A DNA stretch of 64,000 nt from positions 62,001 to 126,000 of the forward strand of contig JASANG010002205.1 of the NCBI GenBank assembly GCA_030248215.1, read 5' to 3'. A program made the translations under genes and the position numbers. Positions 15,601 to 27,600 of the stretch are shown here, in pieces. This stretch comes from Enoplolaimus lenunculus (lineage: Eukaryota; Nematoda; Enoplea; Enoplida; Thoracostomopsidae). The notes beneath the pieces were generated by a model. That model worked only from the letters and a program-made list of their open reading frames with translations, was not told where the DNA came from and ran no database searches. Each line of letters starts with the position of its first letter. Position 1 is the stretch's first letter.

Positions 15601-18600
15601 AAGCCTTTAGCAAGAATGTGTTCTTAAGCCTAAGCCTAAGCCTCAGCCTAGGCATAAGCAAAAAAATGTAATCTAGAATCTAAACTTACTCTTTTATAGA
15701 CCACCAGTAACCTGGAATCCCCTTAAAGTAACATGGGCCGGCATTTTTATACTTAATTGGTTATAATAAATGTTCCAGTAAGCAAAATCTAATAAATATT
15801 ACGTCGTTTACATCATCATAACGCCCCATGTAATTGTTTATAATGCCTAAATACCACTCAGTAGCATAAACAAATATAATCTGCCGCAAACAAAACTTTG
15901 CAAAACAGTTTTCAAGTTATGTATTTAACATTGTACTACAATTAAAGATATACAAAGAAATTAAATGCCAATCACAATTTAACTAGAAAAAAGGGTCAGC
16001 ACTTGAGCAAAAAGGGATATGTTTCATATTCCTATTAAAAGTATGGTAAACTAGATCAGGACATTCGCTTGATGTAACCTGGAAAAGTATTAAGAAACAA
16101 TAGCGGCCAAAATCATGTTAATTATTAATTTTTATGAAACATCTTGCGGACAGCAAATCTATTTCTAACATTGAAGTTTTTGACAGGATTTGTTAGGAAT
16201 TTTCAGAAATTCCTTAGGGTCGCAGAGATATGGCTGAGGTATACCGCTCTTGATTTTGCAAGTTAATCGATGTTGCCAGAATACGGTGCGATTTGTGAGC
16301 TTCTATAGTCGTGACTATGCAGTGAAACAGATAAATAACTCGGGTGGGAAATGCGCATTTATATAATTTATCACAAAGGCAAAAAATCGAGGGAGCCTTT
16401 TTAAAGCTTCAATTGCAATTCGTTTTGTGACGTCTGTTTAAGAAAGTATCTAACGAAATTGGTCATCAAAACTCTAACAGCCATTATGTCGCCACACAAT
16501 GCTCTTATGAAATTCAATTAACTATGGTAATACAAAGCCATAGGAAAATTTAATACGTTTTGTAGAGAACTTCAATATACATTCATGGATTCCAAGCTAA
16601 ATCTGTCTACATTTCAGAAATAATTTCGCTTTGCATTCAAGAAAAGCATCTGTTTTTTACAAAAAAAATATTACAGAAATTTTGCTGTCCGCAATATGTT
16701 TCAGAAAAATTAATATAATTAACATGATTTTGGCCGCTATTGTTTCTTAATACTTTTCCAGGTTACATCAAGCGAATGTGCTGATCTAGTTTACCATACT
16801 TTTAATAGGAATATGAAACATATCCCTTTTTGCTCAAGTGCTGAGCATTTTTTCTAGTTTCAACCGCTTTACCAAGCTGCTGCATTAATCCACCAATCCA
16901 GGTTATGAAAAATGAGAGGACTGATTAAACTAAATACTGAGTTTAAATAGATAGCTTGGTTGAAAGAAACTATTGTCATGGCAACAAGCGCCTAATCAAA
17001 GTATTTGTATAAAACCAAGAGTTGGGACGAAGCAAACGATGGGGGTGACATCGTCCGTTGCGGTGAAGCTAACCGTTTATGTGAAACCAACCCTTGGGCT
17101 GAAACCGACCGTTGAGGTGAAACCAGCCGTTAGAGTGAAACCAACCTCTGGTGCGAAATTAACCGCTGGGGTGAAACGAGCCCCTGGGATGAAACGAACC
17201 GTTGGGGCAAAACCAACCGTTGGGGTGAAACCAACCGTTGGGGTGAAACCAACCGTTGGGGTGAAACCAACCGTTGGGGTGAAACCAACCGTTGGGGTGA
17301 AACCAACCGTTGGGGTGAAACCGACTGTTGGGGTGAAACCATCCGTTGGGGTGAAAGCATCCATTGGGGTGAAGCCAACCGTTGGGGTAAAACCAACCGT
17401 TGAGCTGAAACCAACCGTTGAGCTGAAACCAACCGTTGGGGCAAAACCAACCGTTGAGGTGAAACCAACCGTTGGGGTAAAACCAACCGTTGGTTGCAAA
17501 ACCAACCGTTGGGGGTGAAACCAACCGTTGGGGTGAAACCGACTGTTTGGGTGAGACCAACCGTTGGGGTGAAACCAACCGTTGGGGTAAAACCAACCGT
17601 TGGGGTGGAACCGACTGTTGGGATGAAACCATCCGTTGGGGTGAAACCATCCGTTGGGGTGAAGCCAACCGTTGGAGTGAAACCAACCGTTGAGCTGAAA
17701 CCAACCGTTGGGGCAAAACCAACCGTTGGGGTGAAACCAATCGTTAGGGCAAAACCAACCGTTTGGGCAAAACCAACCGTTGGGGTGAAACCAACTGTTG
17801 GGGTAAAACCAACCGTTGGGGTGGAACGGACTGTTGGGGTGAAACCAACCGTTGGGGTAAAACCAACCGTTTGGGCAAAACCAACCGTTGGGGTGAAACC
17901 AACCGTTGGGGTGAACCAACCGTTGGGGTGAAACCAACAGTTGGGGTGAAACCAACCGTTGGGGTGAAACCAACCGTTGGGGTGAAACCAACCGTTGGGG
18001 TGAAACCGACTGTTGGGGTGAAACCATCAGTTTGGGTGAAACCATCCGTTGGGGTGAAGCCAACCGTTGGGTTGAAACCAACCGTTGAGCTGAAACCAAC
18101 CGTTGGGGCAAAACCAACCGTTGGGGTGAAACCAACCGTTGGGGCAAAACCAACCGTTGGGGCAAAACCAACCGTTGGGGCAAAACCAAACGTTGGGGTG
18201 AAACCAACCGTTGGGGCAAAACCAACCGTTTGGGCAAAACCAACCGTTGGGGTGAAACCAACCGTTGGGGTAAAACCAACCGTTGGGGTGGAACCGACTG
18301 TTGGGGCGAAACCGCCCGTTGGGTGAAGCCAACCGTTGGGGTGAAGCCAACCGTTGGGGTGAAACCAACCGTTGAGCTGAAACTAACCGTTGGGGTGAAA
18401 CCAACCGTTAGGGCAAAACCAACCGTTGGAGTGAAACCAACCGTTGGGGTGAAACCAACCGTTGGGGTGAAACCAACCGTTGGGGTGAAACCAACAGTAC
18501 ACTCTATAAAGTGGTGAAAGTTATAATCGAAAAATTACATAGCTAACGTGTAAAAAGTGTTGAACCAAAATGAAAAATTTCGTGCACTTTCTGTAAGGAG

Positions 18601-21600
18601 TTTTCTGACCGTAACTATTGAAGACCACACTGGTTTGCAAAATCCTTTGGCACAAATATTCCCTACGTACCAGGATACCAGTGTACAAAATTTAAACGAT
18701 ACAGGTCTGATATTACTTGAGCACCAACATGCGTACTAAACTGGAAATACGCGCTTGAGATGCGCGAATCATATATATGAACACTATCGTGTTCATATGA
18801 TTTTATGTAGAAATTTCACACCGAACAGTCATTGCAAAAAAGAATCGTTTCATTGCTGTCCTACCGCAATCTTCGTGTTGCCACTGATTACAGTCAATAC
18901 ACTGTATCCACGGCATATCACCGTTTCAATAATTCCCGTTGCAATGTTTTCGTAACCAAACCTTTTTTTCTTTGTTCACGTTAACTTTCACACCAAAAGT
19001 AGATGGGACACAGTCAGAAATAGTTTCTTTTTTCTGTTTTTCTCAGCGTTCGATGAATTTTCTGAAAACGCATGGTTCTTCAATTTTTGAATGTGCTTTT
19101 CATTAGTTAAATCGGTCGGTGGTTCTTCGGCGACCAATATCTAGCGCTGACTTGTTCACGGTGCTACTTATCATTGTGGTATCATATTTTTGAAACTGGT
19201 AGGTGTTGTTGTTGCCGTTACACCGTCAGGTTCTGGTGTGAATTGCCCAACTGGTGAACAAACATTACCACAACTTTTACTTTCAGAATTCAGTGGTGCT
19301 TGCACTCCTGTACATTTTTGTGGTACGCATTACTGCATTGTAGCTGATTTATCGCCGCTAATCAACGTTTTAGTGTAATGTACAGCCGTAGATAGTTCTT
19401 CAGAATACTGCGAGACAGACGCTGAGTCCAATACTTCTCCATTATATTCGGAAGACTTGTGTACAAGAACTGGAAATTCGGTAGCACCAACTTTTTGAAA
19501 ATACGACTGAGATGAATCTCGAATTTTGTTTTGCTCCAATACCATATCATAGGGCCTTTAGTTTGTCCCCAAGCAGCGTTGAAAGGACATAAACCTGTAC
19601 TGCGAAATGCTGATTCAGTCAGTTCTGGTCTGCATGCTTTACACCAAGCTTCAGAAAACACTAAACCAAAGTTACAACGGTTAGTTTTCTCGCCTCCAGT
19701 TTTGCGAGAAAAATCTGAAACAGCCTTACGCTAACAGAGTTTGACAGTGCGATACACGCCTATATCGAGAGGTAGTAATTTGTGTGTACCGTGGTCCGGT
19801 AAACACACTATCTGAACCATGTTTTGCATTGCTTTTACAGGTCCGTCCTAGTTACTTGTATGTGACCCGTGGCCGTCCAAGAACAGAACGGTTTCACTAC
19901 CATGCGATGGTGCCTCAATAGTGTAAGAAGTGATCAGACCACTTCAAAAACGTGTATTAGTAAATATTACCCGATTTAGTAGTTGTCACCAACGTCCCTT
20001 CTGGATAGCTCTGGTCCAATGAGGCGTACACTTGCAAATCATTCCTAAATGGATCCCTTGTGAAAATCATTGGTTTTATGAAGTAACCGTTAGCATTGCA
20101 ACACCCGATTAGCGTGGTAGTAACTCCCTTTTGTCCTGAACTAAATTTGAAACGTCTTTGCTGCCCACCGGAGCAACAAATACAAGGTTTTCGTTAATTG
20201 TCTGAGTTCCTGTTTCATCCATATTATACAACAATGTAGGGTTATTAATAGCATTTCAACTATCCAGGATTAATTTCAGTTCATCATACCACCATCTACA
20301 ATCTCTGGGGTGAGTCCTATTGCTCGTGTTCGCGAAATACTACTACTTCTTTTGCAAAATATGGCAAACCACTTTGGTCCGGCAGCTACAGCACCAAACG
20401 TGTGCCTGATATTATTAGCGTCACAATACCTTCGTGCCAGCTTACGTACGTCATCTCTAGCCGAAGGAAAACCAGACATGCCACACGTATCGATAATGTC
20501 TTTGAGATCTTTCTCAGCGGCTTCTCCTAGCACTGTCAAGCGACCAGTTCCCTTTTCCAACCTAACTCTCCCAAGCAAACGGCGTCTTAATAAGCTGTCC
20601 ACGGGTACATATTTCCTTGCGTGCTGACGGTGACAAGGTGCTCCTAAAGAAGAGAAAAACAAATTATACACCTAGTTATTTATAACAATATTCTATTAAA
20701 ACTATACCGAACATATAAAGCTTAGTCTGCATGTTTAACATTTAAATGTTGCTACATCAATTACGAAATTATTCGGCAAACAAATAAAACCTCAATGGAT
20801 ACAGCCTTTTCTTATGTCAGTTCAAAGCGTTTGAGATTATACAACTGGCAGCGTAAAGTTTACATTCAGAATTATACAAAACACAGGTTCTGCTAGTGAG
20901 CAAAATAAAATGTCAATTTAATTCCTTCTCATATTGCGTAATTACACAAATTTATTCAAAACGCTGAATTCTAGCGTCACCTTAGACGATATTAGTTATT
21001 TATTATGTATTTTACCAAAATACCACGCTATCAGCATTATATACACACTAAACTACTGGTGTCGCAGTTAAAAACGCTGTCGCAGATTGATTAGGATATA
21101 TAACTCTCGCAGTTTATGGCAGCATGTAACGATTTGCGGTAGGCTTGTAAACTTAATTTTGGTGTACACAAACTTAAAAATATATAAAGTTCAGCTAACT
21201 AAAAGACAGACCACGTTCTTAGCTACCAATTGAGCTCAAAATCGTTGACCTACAGGTTGCAATTTTCAAAACAATACAACATTTTATTGCACCACATAAA
21301 ATAAACTTACATTTATTGTTGTGTGCATAATAAGAATCGTATAGTACTGATTATACAACTAGCTGTCGCAGTTTGGGGAAAATGAAAACCGCTGGGATAC
21401 AGAGCAAAATGTGCGCTACAAGGTGATATAACTTGAGATGAGTGATCTCTATTTTGTATCAAATTGCAATCATTTTCAACAAAGACCGTTGCAGTTTAGG
21501 ACCGTCGCATTTTTGGCGATTTTACTATACACAGAATACACCCAGTTGCAACACCCGTGTAAATGATCATATCCACTTCCCATCGTAGTAAAGGCTACGC

Positions 21601-24600
21601 GGTATAGTTACTACAATACAAGCTTATATTGTAGAAAGTTGCAATGAATATATTATACATATTACTTCTACATCTTAGGTGCTCCTTATTCTGTTGGTGA
21701 TAATGTCGTTTCCGTTTTTGTCAATTATGTACCTAGCGGCGCCTAAATCTGCAATTGGTCAATTGCTACGAAAACCGTTTGTTAAATTTTTATGTCGAAG
21801 TGCATCGTATTGTTTGTTTTTGTGTAAGTTTATTACTTGGAATCGATACAATTTGAACCACAACACGGTTGTAATCCACTTCCTACTTACAGTGTTTGAG
21901 TTTTTGCAGTTTTGACACAACTGAGGATTAGGCTTAAGCTAAGGCTTCTGATCAGTAGTTTGTTCAATCTTATGTTTTGGTGTCGGAAAATTTAAGCTGA
22001 AATTTTACTTCATTTTGTTGCTTTTGCTAAGATTTCAACACCTTAAGAAGGAAGAGAAAATTTACCGTAACGTATCGATTGAATAATAATTTAGTTAACT
22101 AATATCAAAATAATAAGTAAAAATCGGTAGACCCTTCTGGTTTCCGATCGAAAAATGCTTGGCAAAGTGAGCGTGCAATAGCGAACAGGGTTTGAATCAG
22201 CCCAAGAATGTGCCCAATCTTGGAGTCGCGAACCCTAGTGAGTCCGACTTCTGCTAGGTTCTAACTTTCGACCCGTTGGCTGATTAAGAGAAAATTGAGC
22301 GTGGTACAATAGCTTAAATGAAATGTTTTCACCTCTGATAGCAAATATTACAGATAGAAATTGAAAATTTTGCTTGGAAGACAGTAATTGAAACTTTTTC
22401 CGTTAAAGATACTAATTGAAACTTTTTCCGTTAAAGATACTAATTGAAACTTTTTCCGTTAAAGATACTAATTGAAACTTTTTCCGTTAAAGATACTAAT
22501 TGAAACTTTTTCCGTTAAAGATACTAATTGAAACTTTTTCCGTTAAAGATACTAATTGAAACTTTTTCCGTTAAAGATACTAATTGAAACTTTTTCCGTT
22601 AAAGATACTAATTGAAACTTTTTCCGTTAAAGATACTAATTGAAACTTTTTCCGTTAAAGATACTAATTGAAACTTTTTCCGTTAAAGATACTAATTGAA
22701 ACTTTTTCCGTTAAAGATACTAATTGAAACTTTTTCCGTTAAAGATACTAATTGAAACTTTTTCCTTAAAATACAATTTTTCCGTTAAAGATACTAATTG
22801 AAACTTTTTCCGTTAAAGATACTAATTGAAACTTTTTCCGTTAAAGATACTAATTGAAACTTTTTCCGTTAAAGATACTAATTGAAACTTTTTCCGTTAA
22901 AGATACTAATTGAAACTTTTTCCGTTAAAGATACTAATTGAAACTTTTTCCGTTAAAGATACTAATTGAAACTTTTTCCGTTAAAGATACTAATTGAAAC
23001 TTTTTCCGTTAAAGATACTAATTGAAACTTTTTCCGTTAAAGATACTAATTGAAACTTTTTCCGTTAAAGATACTAATTGAAACTTTTTCCGTTAAAGAT
23101 ACTAATTGAAACTTTTTCCGTTAAAGATACTAATTGAAACTTTTTCCGTTAAAGATACTAATTGAAACATTTTCCGTTAAAGACAGTAAGGGTTGCGCTA
23201 TACTTTACTGTGCCGGACGCCGCTGCGCGCTGCTATGCGTTGCTAACAAAAATATAAGCAAAGTCTTCGTCGGCGCGCACGACGACTATAGCGCAATTCT
23301 TATTGTAAATTTTTCCATTACAATTCCATTAAAGACAGTGTTTGGCAATTTCGCCATTAAGGAAAGCAATTGAACCATTTTTTATTAATAACAGTAATTG
23401 ATAATTTTCCATTAAAATATATTTAGTTCTTCTCATACTTGCAAGCCAACGTATCAATTACGACGAACTATTCTCGAGCAGTAGTCAAAATGTTGGCGTA
23501 TCTGATTCAAAAAGTGCTTCAAGAGATAATGTGATATCTCAAACAAACTCTTCCACTCGATTGAATCGATTATCAGCAGAACACGGGTCAACAAAAGATA
23601 CTGTAACTCAAAGCCAGTCGAACAATCCTAAACCATTGAGCAGCCTGCACGCCGAACATTGGTCGTATGAGGTTTATCATGACGATGCGGACCGGAAAGA
23701 AAATCGTGGACCACCGCCAACGCCAGTAGAATGGGCCATACTTGCGTATGTGCTTGGTAAGCCTGAAAATAATTATACCTCTAATATAGGCGTAACCAGG
23801 ATTTTATTTTTGGTTGGTATAACCTCATGTAAAAGTGGGCCCATGTAAAGATCAGGGGCTGAACGTTTTTCTCTGGGACTGTCATAGAGTAAGCTTAAGC
23901 TTCAGACTAATGCTTTTGCTTGGCTTGTGCTTAGGCTTAGGCTTAGGTATATGCTCATTCTTACGCTTAGGCTTAGGCTTTCGCTTAGGCTTAGTAATAT
24001 GGCTATAATACTGTTCTGTCCCTGTTATTTACATTGGCCTAAAAGTGTTTTGCGAGCGATCGTATAGAGCGGGCGAGAAATTTTATTTAATCACGGCGAA
24101 TCCGAAGGGTTATTCTGAAGTATATTGAATAGGCAGTTTTTATATATTCAACTCAAATTTTTGAGTTAATCGTTTTTGTTTATTTTTAGCAGCAAGATAA
24201 TTAACAAACTTTGTGTCTAATTGCACTTAAAGTTGAACTTCATTGCTGCGCTAATATTTAATTTTAATAACCAATCAAAATTAAGCATCTCTAACATGAT
24301 TACGGTGCTTAATTCCCATTGGTCGAAGCAATTCATACGAATCAAAATCGAGCATTAATATTACCGTAGTTTACTCAAATTAATCAAATGCAAGGAGCAA
24401 AAAGTGAGCGCAAAATTACATAGCTAATATTTTAATTTTTATCAATCAATGAAAATCAAGCTCTGCTAACTTCATCACGATACTTAACTCTGATTGGTAG
24501 GAGCAAAAAGTGGGAGCCAAATTCAACGAATCAAAACGAAACATTTACTTTCCAAAATATATGTTGGTCCATTCTGATTGGTTAGCGGTTACGGTATTCA

Positions 24601-27600
24601 CTAATTGCTCAAATCTGATTGGTTTAGGGTTCCAGTATATTTTCTCCTAAATCTGTCTATACTACTGAAAATCAGAGCTGCGCGCAAACCGCGGGTACCC
24701 GGGTAAGAAATTCTTGACGCGGGCATACCCGCGGGTTAAGAATTTCAAAGCGCGGGTAAAAATTTGTTCTTCTTTACCCCTTAAAATTTTAATAAAAAAC
24801 GGCAAACAGCAGTTTAAAGGACATAGCCTGTATCCCTTACAAATAAACCAAGTTGCTAAGATTACGATTCTGTCTGAATTAGGCCATGCACGCGGGAACA
24901 CTTTTCCCATACATTTCAACAGAATTTTTTGGAACACAGCTTTTCATATAGCATTTGGAGACATTCTTCGCTGTTCCTTTGCAGGTTATATATATTTTCT
25001 TTGGCTTGGAACAATATGTTCACAATGTTTTCTGAATAAAATCTTAAGACACATTGATTTCGTTCCGATAAGACGTTTTGATTCACAGATCATGATCACC
25101 CATTCGCAAACAGTTTTACTGGTGATAGGTGTAATGTGCAGTAAGAATGTATTTAATTTAGGTCTGATTTGGGCTGAAGTCAAACAACTGTGGGAGCTTG
25201 GTCTGTACGAATACATTCATAACATGTGGAATATATTGGACTTCATTACTAATTCGCTTTATATTACGACAGTATTTTTACGGGTGATTGCGTATTATCA
25301 GGTATAGCAACTATATTAATCATGCAGTTGAAATTGTATTCAAATTTATGTGCAGTTTTGCGACCAAGACTTTTTTAGTAGAAGGATCAAGAAGATTTCC
25401 AAAGGAGCAAAGACTATTATGCTAACATAGAATTCTTACAATGAAGTGTCAAAGTTTCGCGAGAGGGGATGAAGCTGTGCGCCGGAAGGCGGTGCCCCCG
25501 CTAGCCCTCCTCCTTACGTGCGGGTTTGTTTATGTTCGTTCTGCATTACGCGTTGCGGCTGGACGCTCTAATTATATTTTCTGGCAATGTATTAGCTTTC
25601 AACCAAAATTGAAATTTATGTACACTTACCCGGCGTTTTATTTTAGGAGCGTATAGCTACAACATCAGTCAGGGCTTTCGGCTCGGCGAAACGAACGAGG
25701 AAAATATTAAAAGTTAAAAGTAAAGACTGATTAAGCTTCTATTTTATGTTTCGGTATGAGAGTTTAGGAGCAATATTCCATGTATCAGCCCCGTTGTATA
25801 CGACCCAGCTTACATCCTCGACAGACGGTAATAACCTTTAAGCTTTCTGTTTTAAGGTTGAGAAAGAAATTCAGGAAGGCAATGGAGCCGTTTTAGGCCG
25901 CAGTCTGTTACGCAAGCATTGGGACGCGTTGGATCCGACGCTAATTTCAGAATGCATTTTTGCAACTGCCAATATTTTTTCTTCACTCAAACTGGTGCAT
26001 ATTTTCACCGTCAATCCACATCTTGGACCATTACAAATTTCATTAGGTGAGCTTCCAGTTCTTCATTATCTATTGTTTGAAACTTGTCGTTGGTAAGCTC
26101 ATATGTACTGTGTTCCCTCATTCGTGTCTAACTGTAATTGCGTCTCTTTGCTGACATAGGCTTTAAATGGTAGCTATGGTGTTAATATCTCAAAATGATC
26201 CTATTTGGGTCGTTGAATAGGGAATATTTTAACATTGTGCGAAATCCTGGCGGATCTAGGGAGGGCGCCGAAGATTAGTACTGCATTCATAAGAATATCC
26301 CTACTTTATTTCAGTACTTCAATTCTATATTTCCAATTCAAAAGTTTAAGCTTAAGTAAACATTGTTATAAAATTGTACCTGCTATATTCTAGGCCAGTA
26401 TTCTCAAATATATGTAGCACCTATCATAAGTTGGTGATAGGTCTTGTAACATTCAAACCATTGAATGCTGACGGTCAAAATCAGCACATTTTTTGCATAT
26501 GATTTTCTCTACTCCTGAACAATTTTTGGACTCAACAACTGCAATAGTTAATGAGTTTGACAACCCAACGATAACTAATTATAGTTGTTATACACATTTG
26601 AGAATACGGGCACTAGTCTAAAAATATTGTAGTTATAACCTTTCGAAATTAAACCTTCGCTACGCTTCTGGACATAAATTTTACTATTGCTTTTGTTGTA
26701 AAATTAGGGAATTTGATTGAGCTTCAGCTCCCTATATTGAAGTCGGTGTCCCGAGCGAATCTGTTTCTAAAACTTCTGGCTTGGAAATCAACAAAATTTA
26801 AACTTATTCTTTATTTCAGACACAAGCAAATTTGTCTTGACCGTTTATGAAATAAATCTTAAATTTTTGAGTCTAACAATGTTCAGACTCATAATTTGGT
26901 AAAACTTCAGAATTTAAACTCTTAAATTGAAGACAAAAACGTTGGGAGTCTGTACGAAGACAAATAGTCTTAAATAGCGGAACCTACTTTTTCTTAAATA
27001 TAAAACAATTCGAGTTGTGTGCAGTTGTCAGGTAAATTTGGTAGTACAAATCCACATAGGCAAAACAGTGAACGGCAATACTTTGGGAATTACAATTAAT
27101 CCTTAAGCCGATTCAAATTTATCGCGTTTCTAAACGAATTATTTCAGGTCGTATGATCGTTGATATAATGAAATTCTTTTTCGTGTACAGTTTGGTGCTT
27201 TTTGCATTCGCTTGTGGCCTCAATCAATTGTTTTGGTACTATGCAACCATGCGGGGAAAGGTAAACTTTGAAATTGAGAAATATCATTTACATGTAACAA
27301 ATACACGCAACTGCGTCTTTTGTCGAGTAAATAAGAACTAATATTCATAATAACATACTGTAGTGACCCGAATTAGAGTGGGGTAATAAGAGGGGACGGT
27401 CCCCCTTTTGAGTCCTATCAATAGAAGTCCGTATTTCTAATAAGAGTCCATAAGCGGATATGGTCACTGATCAATATTTACAGTCCATAAATGTCAAGTA
27501 TCCCTAACTGCAGCGCATAAATGACTCAATAAAGTTGTGTTCAAAAGTTTAAAGCGTACTTAAGTTTGAAAGTACATTCCGAAGTAGGTATAACCTTGCG

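Larger units (their letters stand above)
15248..21527 (-). mobile_element. Jerky/Tigger-like DNA transposon, 6.3 kb, TA-flanked, hosting other insertions
   Basis: Left end TAGTAAAGTTGTCAAAACTG then CGAC, right end the inverted GTCGCATTTTTGGCGATTTT then ACTA, with TA on both outer sides. The outer sequence is an F2 element that becomes continuous if this segment and one TA are removed. Subterminal GCGACA/TGTCGC motifs repeat near both ends (15488, 15530, 21060, 21075, 21365, 21503). A decayed DDE transposase lies at about 19330-20671 on the minus strand. Without the nested Helitron (15983-18800) the element would be about 3.46 kb, a usual size for the group. Confidence 0.8.

Noticed and set aside
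17077-18279. 400-codon minus-strand frame (and overlapping plus-strand frames) in the minisatellite
   Set aside because: It consists only of six-residue repeats from an 18-bp unit, is open in several frames on both strands, and the second copy has lost the frame.
22385-23185. CRISPR-like regular repeats
   Set aside because: Units are directly adjacent with no spacers, in a eukaryotic intron; it is a simple tandem array.
23134-23373. 79-codon frame after the 28-bp array
   Set aside because: Starts within the array and has no conserved motif; it overlaps intron sequence before the true exon 7 acceptor.
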